From positions 310,001 through 374,000 of the forward strand of contig JANFNE010000033.1 of the NCBI GenBank assembly GCA_024867545.1: a stretch of 64,000 nucleotides of DNA. Reading direction: 5' to 3'. The notes beneath the pieces are model-generated. The model had not been told where the DNA came from. It did not search any database and worked only from the letters and a program-made list of their open reading frames with translations. The position numbers and the translations under genes are program-made. The DNA is from Phytopythium helicoides (taxonomy: Eukaryota; Oomycota; Peronosporomycetes; Pythiales; Pythiaceae). Positions 58,230-64,000 of this stretch are shown here, in pieces; the stretch's first letter is position 1; every line of letters starts with the position of its first letter.

Positions 58230-60920
58230 ACTCTGAACCGGAGACTCGAGCGAGGAGCTTCCATGTACTGGGTCGGACGTTATCACAGTCCGATGTGTTA
58301 GCTCACAGTGCTCACGCAAGTCGGCGTCGGTGTCGACCCTGTGGTCATTGTTTTGTGGTCGACTACGTTTTATGTCTTTTTACATGATTCACCGACGAGA
58401 AGTGCTAAAAATCCGATTGGCTTAAATTATGCTTGCTTAGAATTTTTGGTATTCGTCCAGTTTAACTACCAAGAAGTCCATTATCGACTACCAGGTAGTC
58501 CATACTAATACTAAAGCAAGGTATATTTTTAACCTCATTTCAAAACACGGTGTACATACGGCCGCCTTCCGCGTGTCTGATTGGTCGCTCGAGGACCCTG
58601 ACCCACCCATCAGCAGTCAGAAAAGCGTCCATATTTGAAATGCAGTTAAAACCACACCTAGTTTTGTTTCGACTATCGGATAGTCAATATTTGACTTCCG
58701 GGTAGCCATGTGGTTGTGCGGATTCCATAAGTGATAATATTATTAAAGTAGTGATACTGAACTTCTTTCGCGCACAAACGTCCTTACTGGTGGAGTAATG
58801 TTCATTACCATAAGAGACTATGTTTTAAGAAAGTATGCTAGCTGATAGAGGTGGAATTCAAAAGTGAAGAGCTCTACAGAAGTTTTGGCGAAGCAGAGTG
58901 TGGGTGGTGCTTGGAGAGTCGTAGTGGGAGAAATCGCAAGTCAACAAGTTGGAGGCAATAGAACTGGTAACGCGACCGCACCTTGAGATTTTTGAACCCG
59001 CGTTCTGTTGTCAATCAGTGTGTGGTAATGGGGTCCGATGGTACCACACCGTGCCTTGCTTGGGATGGTTTACTTCTTTGAGTCTATGGCAGCCGTGTCT
59101 GGATCTTGACTTTGCGGTGTGAAAATGTCGATGAAGAATAGGTTTCCGGAAGGGTCTGATCGGCAGCGCATGGAACATCGAGTTGTTGACGAAGTGCGAC
59201 TTGGGAGAGTGCAAAGTCGTCATTGGTGATGCTGGGGACCGCTTGATATAAAGTTAGGTGAATTACTTACGCAATATAGGCACTTGATGTTGGCGCTCAA
59301 GTTGGAGATATTTGACTTGGTGGCGGTTGCAGAAAGTTGTCTTGATTGATAGCTCTCTTTGTTTTTAATTGAAGTGTTGATGCTTGCCGCATATCTCGTA
59401 CTTAAGCGGGAATTCCAAGAATAGTATCCAGTAGCAGAATCACTGGGATCATGGGGGAGTGTTGGGAACAGCGTCAGGAGAAATACCGGGCCGAATGGCA
59501 TCAAGCTTGGCGACCCATATGGTTTCCGAGGTCTTCAAGGCTGGACTGGATCATGTTGGAGAGGGGAGTAGAATGTTCGCGCAAATCATCCGTGGAAATC
59601 AGGTATGTTGGGCGAAGGTTGTGGGAGTAGCCGTAAAGGACCGACGGAGCCGCCTCACCCATCATTTTAGAATTTGCCTCGCACCTATCAAGTCGCCAGA
59701 GAGTCGCCGAGTATGTGGGTTCGGCGTGGTTGAGCAGAATGCGCGTACTAATCGAAGATGTCCGCAGGTTCCTTCAGCATAAGCACCAGCAGCGTCGCTC
59801 AACGCGCTCGCACCAACATCCTTCTTGGTGCAATCATGACGACACCAGCCACCGCCACCGCAATGCCTGATGGCACAGGACATTCGATCCCTCGCCAACT
59901 GTGGTGAAGCAAATTTCAATTCTGACCAAGGTCCCGGACAATTTAGCGGCCGGCCGGACAGGCACCCGAAGAAATTGCAATTATGACCAAGCGCCGAGGC
60001 TATCAGGCGGGCGTTCCAGTGTTGGCGAGAAATTATTTGCACTTCTGGCCAAGTGCTCGTGGGTTGTCCGAGTGTCGCCGGGAAGCTTGGGTACACCAGC
60101 CGGTGGCGGGTATGTACCCTCAGACGGTGACGGTCGGCAGTGCCAGTAGACAGGTACACTGGCTGGTGGTGGGTATGTACCCCGGACGGTGGCGCCTGGA
60201 CAGTGCCCGTAGCTGGGTACACTGGACGGTGGACAAGCGTGTACAGCCGACTGTGACAAGTGGCCGGTGGCGACAGTCTGGCCGGGTGAGCGGGCGGTGG
60301 CAGGAAGGTCGCCCAAGCTGCCATACAAAGGCCAGTCAAACGGCCCAAGGGACAGATGAAGAGACACCGCTGCTGGTCGGATGCGACTGCTCAGCGGAAG
60401 TAGGATTTTTATACTTGCATATTGTATAGGAGACAGTAGGAAGATGATGAAGCTATAAAGTAACCAATACAGAGCGGAATTTTCCAAGTCCGACGCAAGC
60501 ATCTGCGCAAGGTGAGTCGTGGGTGTGGGCTGGATATGACCGCCGGCTGCACCGACGCACATTGAGTGTCGTGGTTGCGCCCAAGGTCAGGCCAAGAGTT
60601 TAGAGTGCTTGGTGGCCCTGTGTGTGGGCCGAGCCGCTTTTAGTGCGGCGAAAGACCCTTCAGCTGAGGGATTTCGGTCCGTCAGCTGCCGTGTAGTGCC
60701 TTGTGCACGTCGTCAGCTTCCTAGCTGAGGGCACGGAGTGCGAGTGCAGCTCGCTGGCTTGCTCGTAGCCAGCGGAGCGGTGTGTGTGTTGCTTGTTGAA
60801 CCCTGTTCATACGTGTGCAACCCGGCTTATAGGGAAAGAACCTTGCCAAAAGGGAACACAACGTGAGGGGGGTTCGATACGCCTGTATTTTATTCAGTCA
60901 CTATATCACAACTGGTGCGC
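58230..60920. other. Transposon-like, gene-poor region upstream of gag
   Basis: The left part is AT-rich with short imperfect palindromes (for example actaccaggtagtc near 58,490 and gactatcggatagtc near 58,670). From about 59,900 to 60,300 degenerate direct repeats occur: caattctgaccaag-like segments, then two and a half copies of a roughly 62 bp unit containing ggtacac...ggtgg..gggtatgtaccc (about 60,090-60,240). Such repeats are common in LTR or leader regions, so the part before 60,915 may be a 5' LTR and leader, but I could not find a matching second LTR. ORFs here are not convincing. Confidence 0.45.
60090..60240. repeat. Degenerate tandem repeat of about 62 bp
   Basis: Two and a half units, each beginning gggtacac or aggtacac, containing ggtggcgggtatgtacc or ggtggtgggtatgtacc, then a gacggtg stretch. 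It lies upstream of the gag gene. Confidence 0.7.
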
Positions 60921-63167
60921 ATGCCCGGATTGCGTTGTCGTGCGAACAGGTTCAGCAAGCAACTTACGAGTGAAGAGGAGAGGATGGTGAAGAGCTACTC
61001 GCGTGCGACTTCAGCCAAGTCGGCAGCTCGAGCGGTGACGACTGCGCGGGATGAAGACGAAGAGCTGGCGGAATTCGGCGATCAGGTCACTCCGGACCTG
61101 TTCGAGGAGAAGCCAGCAGCTGAAGAAGGGCGTGAGGAGCTGGAGGAGAGTGACCAAGATGAAGAAGAGGTGTTGGTGAGCAGCGGAAGGGCTGCAGGCG
61201 GTGCTAGGAGCGCTCCAGGGGCGCCAGCACGCGCTGCTGGAGGTGCTTCAGCCTCTGGGAGAATTTCCGCTGGTGCGACTTCCCCGTCGGATCTACCTGT
61301 CGACGTCCGTCTGGCGGAATTGTCGCTCGCGACCGAGTCGAAGCCGAAGGACTCGCCAGCAGCGGAAAAGACGCTGTTCCGCTTGGCGAAGCAGATGCGA
61401 AGTGCGCGGTGGATGGGCTTATTCGATCCCGAGTATGCCGTGAAGCCGTCTTGGGTATCCGCCTGGGAGAGTCTGTGGGAGCCACTGACGGTGGAAAACA
61501 TCAGTCTGCTCGCCCTCCAGACGGAGAGACTGCTTCTGTCGCTGGGGATGCGGTGCAACGCTCGTCCCGACGTCGAAACGCTCGCCAAGTACGACTTCAA
61601 GGAGGTCCGAGACCAAGTGAAGGAGTGGAAGCGGCGAATCGTCGAAGAACTTGGCTGGAGCGAGATGTCAGGGCCTAGCGGAATCCCCCCATCGAGTGGG
61701 AAGTCCACGCATCCGTCTCGGATACCTGGAACCGACCAACAGAAGACTCCATCGACCGTATCAAAAAATTCCGCCAAGAAACCAGCAAGGAAGACGCTTA
61801 CCTTCTCAGATGAAGATGAATATGATGAGTTTGAAGAGAAGAAGCGAGGGAAAACGCCGTTTCAGCTACCTTTCAAGGCGGAAATGGACAAGGAAGACGT
61901 TGAGATGGAGAGTATCGATGGAGACCGCGAAGATCCTTTTCAGGAAGTGCGAGAGGCCTTTTCAGCTCACCCAGGAGTCGGAACAGCGCAGACAATCCAG
62001 ATACAAACGCATATTCCGCTGGACACCATCGCATTATTCTATGGTGATCGCGACCGCGGAGAGGAAGCCACGCAGTGGCTGAAGATGTTTGTCTACGCTA
62101 TGAAAGGATCGAAGCGGCCGCAAGATCAGTGGGTCGACACGTTCGAATTGCGGCTGCGCAAAGGAGCTCTTGACTGGTTCCGCCAGCTATCGCCGAAGAC
62201 GAAGAGGAAGTGGACGTTGCTGTGCGAGGCATTCCTCGAGTACTACTGCAAAAACGCCAGACAAACTCCAGCAGCCAGATATTACCAGGCTGCCCGTCGG
62301 ACAAACGAGCACGTTCTCGACTATCTACTTCGGCTGAATGGATACGCCAAAGCGGCAAAGATCCGCATCAGTTCGTCCGATGGAGGAGCGGAACATGTCC
62401 GCCAGTTCCTCATGACTTGTGGAGACGACGAGCTGATGGATCGCTTTTATCCGCTCGGTATCACTCAAATTGACGATCTCGAGCGGATGATTCAAGAGAA
62501 ATTACGCGGTGAGGAGCGGAAGAAAGCGCGGAGCTCAATGGGGCGTCGACGACCAGAACGAGACAACGAACGTCGTCGCGATGAGCATCGAAACCCGCCA
62601 AGGATCAGTCTGGCGGAAGCAACAGAGAGTGAGTTAATTGACGCGCTAACAACGCGCCGAACTTCCAGCGGAAATCGCGTTTCAGCTAGTGCGAATCGCA
62701 TCCCAGACCGTGGTCGCCGAGTACAGACATACTACGATGATGAATACGACGACGGAAGCTACTGGGACCACTGGGACCACGATGACCGACGAGCTGAAGA
62801 CGAGGAGTACGATTCGGATGGATATTTCGTCGATTCCGCTGAACAGGAGCCCAACAGACAGCCTCCACCTTCATACCAGGGGCGGCATCAAGTACCAGAC
62901 GGACGTCGCATGGGGTACCCGCAATATCCGCCTCGCAACCGCGAGCCGCGAGAAGACTGGAGCCAAACGACCTGTGGAGCATGTGGGAGAATGGGACATC
63001 CGACCCATCGCTGCTTCCAGCGCTGCAAAATGTGCCTGCAGGTCCACCCAGCAGGGCAGTGCGAGAAGAACAAGCATCTCGAGCGTCTAATTAAGTTTGT
63101 CGGCACCAAATTCGACCCCAACACACTTCCCGACGACATCAAAGAGATCCACGAGTCTTTAAACTAG
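60921..63167 (+). CDS. Retrotransposon Gag (Ty3/gypsy-like) with zinc knuckles
   Basis: A 748 aa single-exon ORF. The N-terminal third is acidic and low-complexity (EELEESDQDEEEV, Ala/Gly-rich). The central part (about 330-500) resembles the retrotransposon Gag capsid fold, with a Trp-rich helical segment (GALDWFRQLSPKTKRKW). A charged segment rich in Arg and Asp follows. The C-terminus has a CX2CX4HX4C zinc knuckle (CGACGRMGHPTHRC) and a second, shorter CX2CX3HX4C one. The protein ends at ESLN-stop without a protease or polymerase, and 27 bp later an LTR-like boundary begins. It may be the gag of an element whose pol has been cut off, or a solitary, possibly co-opted, Gag. Confidence 0.85.
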   Translation: MPGLRCRANRFSKQLTSEEERMVKSYSRATSAKSAARAVTTARDEDEELAEFGDQVTPDLFEEKPAAEEGREELEESDQDEEEVLVSSGRAAGGARSAPGAPARAAGGASASGRISAGATSPSDLPVDVRLAELSLATESKPKDSPAAEKTLFRLAKQMRSARWMGLFDPEYAVKPSWVSAWESLWEPLTVENISLLALQTERLLLSLGMRCNARPDVETLAKYDFKEVRDQVKEWKRRIVEELGWSEMSGPSGIPPSSGKSTHPSRIPGTDQQKTPSTVSKNSAKKPARKTLTFSDEDEYDEFEEKKRGKTPFQLPFKAEMDKEDVEMESIDGDREDPFQEVREAFSAHPGVGTAQTIQIQTHIPLDTIALFYGDRDRGEEATQWLKMFVYAMKGSKRPQDQWVDTFELRLRKGALDWFRQLSPKTKRKWTLLCEAFLEYYCKNARQTPAARYYQAARRTNEHVLDYLLRLNGYAKAAKIRISSSDGGAEHVRQFLMTCGDDELMDRFYPLGITQIDDLERMIQEKLRGEERKKARSSMGRRRPERDNERRRDEHRNPPRISLAEATESELIDALTTRRTSSGNRVSASANRIPDRGRRVQTYYDDEYDDGSYWDHWDHDDRRAEDEEYDSDGYFVDSAEQEPNRQPPPSYQGRHQVPDGRRMGYPQYPPRNREPREDWSQTTCGACGRMGHPTHRCFQRCKMCLQVHPAGQCEKNKHLERLIKFVGTKFDPNTLPDDIKEIHESLN

Positions 63168-63194
63168 CAGGCCCGCCAGCTGAAACTGGGCTGG

Positions 63195-63788
63195 TGTAAT
63201 GGGGCGCTGTCCACGACAGTCCCCAAAACACGGCACACACGCTTGCGCTTGAGGAAGACTTGGTCTCTCCCGACTTGGAGGGAGGAGGAAGGAGACTTGA
63301 GGTGAAGACGGCAAATTTGCAACTGAATTGAAAAGCTTATGGTTCCTGAATCCTACGAGCATAAAACCACTAGGGTCCTATGGGGTTAAATGCAATCAAC
63401 CTACAAATGCAATATAAAACCTTGGGTTGAATCAGGTTGAACTTGAAGCTTGGACCAGGAGAATGTTCTCCAACTTGAACTTGAAAACTTGAGCTTCGGG
63501 TTCTTCAACAAAGAACCTCTCTCCCGCCACGTGGCACGTTGTGATTGGTTGAAACCACTAACATGTACTCACAATGACACGTCGGCTTCGTCACTAGATA
63601 GAAATCCAGCAGGAACCATCTTCATGCACAGAGACACGTGTGCAGAGAGCACTCGAGAATGCTTCGAGAACATTCCGTGCGGTCGCAATCATTGATTGCT
63701 CCCGTGAGTGTGTCTCACACCAGTCTGCTGCCACAGACACCAATCTGTGACCAGATTGTGTCATGTAATGGACATGGGGCCCATTACA
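63195..63788 (-). mobile_element. LTR-like segment (594 bp) with TGTAATGGG...CCCATTACA ends
   Basis: The segment begins TGTAATGGGGC and ends GGCCCATTACA, a perfect 9 bp inverted terminus containing TG...CA. On the minus strand it is preceded by a purine run (AAGGGGGGATGA, 63,789-63,800), as a polypurine tract precedes a 3' LTR. If so, it belongs to an element running leftward from beyond the window's right edge, and its 5' flank lies next to gag. No primer-binding TGG follows on the plus strand. A short-TIR DNA element without an obvious target duplication is the alternative. Confidence 0.45.
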
Positions 63789-63854
63789 TCATCCCCCCTT
63801 AAAGTAGCGACCACTCGCTCTCTTTGGGGTGCTTGACTCACTTTCGAAACCGCC

Positions 63855-64000
63855 ATGAAGCGATCAAGTGACCAAGCATCTCTCGAAGAACCCGCAGTGC
63901 GCAAGCACCAGCGCCGGGCTCCAGAACTCTTCGATGTGACTTCCATCCGCCGTCGGGTGGGAGACACGGAGTACTATAAGGAGCGGTTCTTCCGTTGGCG
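63855..64000 (+). CDS. Start of an ORF cut by the window edge, possibly chromodomain-like
   Basis: ATG at 63,855, open to the edge of the window (48 codons). The sequence has a basic, Glu-rich start, then ELFDVTSIRRRVGDTEYYKERFFRW. The last part could be the first strands of a chromodomain (xVxxIxxRRxxxxxxYxVRW pattern), as found in some gypsy integrases and derived genes. It is read against the orientation suggested for the adjacent LTR-like segment, so the two cannot both belong to one simple element. Too short to decide. Confidence 0.3.
   Translation, partial: MKRSSDQASLEEPAVRKHQRRAPELFDVTSIRRRVGDTEYYKERFFRW

Noticed and set aside
59662..60348. 228-codon minus-strand ORF in the region before gag
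   Set aside because: It runs through degenerate tandem repeats (repeated TH..PVY segments) and has no domain signature.
60901..60920. Primer-binding site starting TGGTGCGCATGCC before gag
   Set aside because: It begins TGG as a PBS should, but I could not match the rest to a tRNA 3' end, and no LTR boundary is clear at its left.

Overview
The window is eukaryotic and most likely from an oomycete (Peronosporales/Pythiales type). Genes are compact, with 50-110 nt introns that I could splice by eye. A flagellar protein homologue fits a zoosporic life cycle. One intron has AT-AC (U12-type) borders, and a Gag with zinc knuckles and large tandem arrays are present. The species cannot be named from the sequence alone.

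Layout. (1) 1-15,547: a tandem array of about 0.74-0.87 kb units, each with one minus-strand tRNA-Phe(GAA) gene (19 copies) plus a GAA/TTC tract and CA-rich simple sequence. (2) 15.5-34.0 kb, the main gene block: a pyruvate dehydrogenase E2/E3-binding-protein-like gene (+), an MST/Hippo-type kinase (-), a large SAPS-PH-NTF2-like protein (-), a CFAP119-like flagellar protein (+), decayed ORFs (-), a YtcJ-like amidohydrolase (+), a C5orf34-like gene (-) and a possible cysteine-protease-fold protein (-). (3) 34.9-49.5 kb, rearranged DNA: a 0.75 kb block occurs on both sides of a 17-copy, almost identical 642 bp satellite; beside it lie a decayed PDR-type ABC transporter and an inverted, decayed copy of the last C5orf34-like exon. 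(4) 49.9-58.2 kb, a second gene block: two tandem single-pass membrane glycoprotein-like paralogues (+), an HMG-CoA synthase fused to a beta-ketoacyl synthase (-), and, divergent from it across 176 bp, a double-hotdog acyl-CoA thioesterase (+). (5) 58.2-64 kb, transposon-rich DNA: repeat-rich sequence, a Gag gene without an adjacent pol, an LTR-like 594 bp segment, and an ORF start cut by the window edge.

How the genes relate. The strongest functional link is the divergent pair at 53.5-58.2 kb. One protein joins HMG-CoA formation (mevalonate pathway) to a ketosynthase with an intact Cys-His-His triad; the other is an acyl-CoA thioesterase. Co-regulation from the shared 176 bp is an inference. 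The E2-like protein at 16.6 kb lacks the acyltransferase histidine, so it looks like a structural E3-binding protein and not the catalytic E2.

Limits: all splice sites were assigned by eye from reading frame, GT-AG (or AT-AC) borders and remembered family patterns. No alignment or database search was run.
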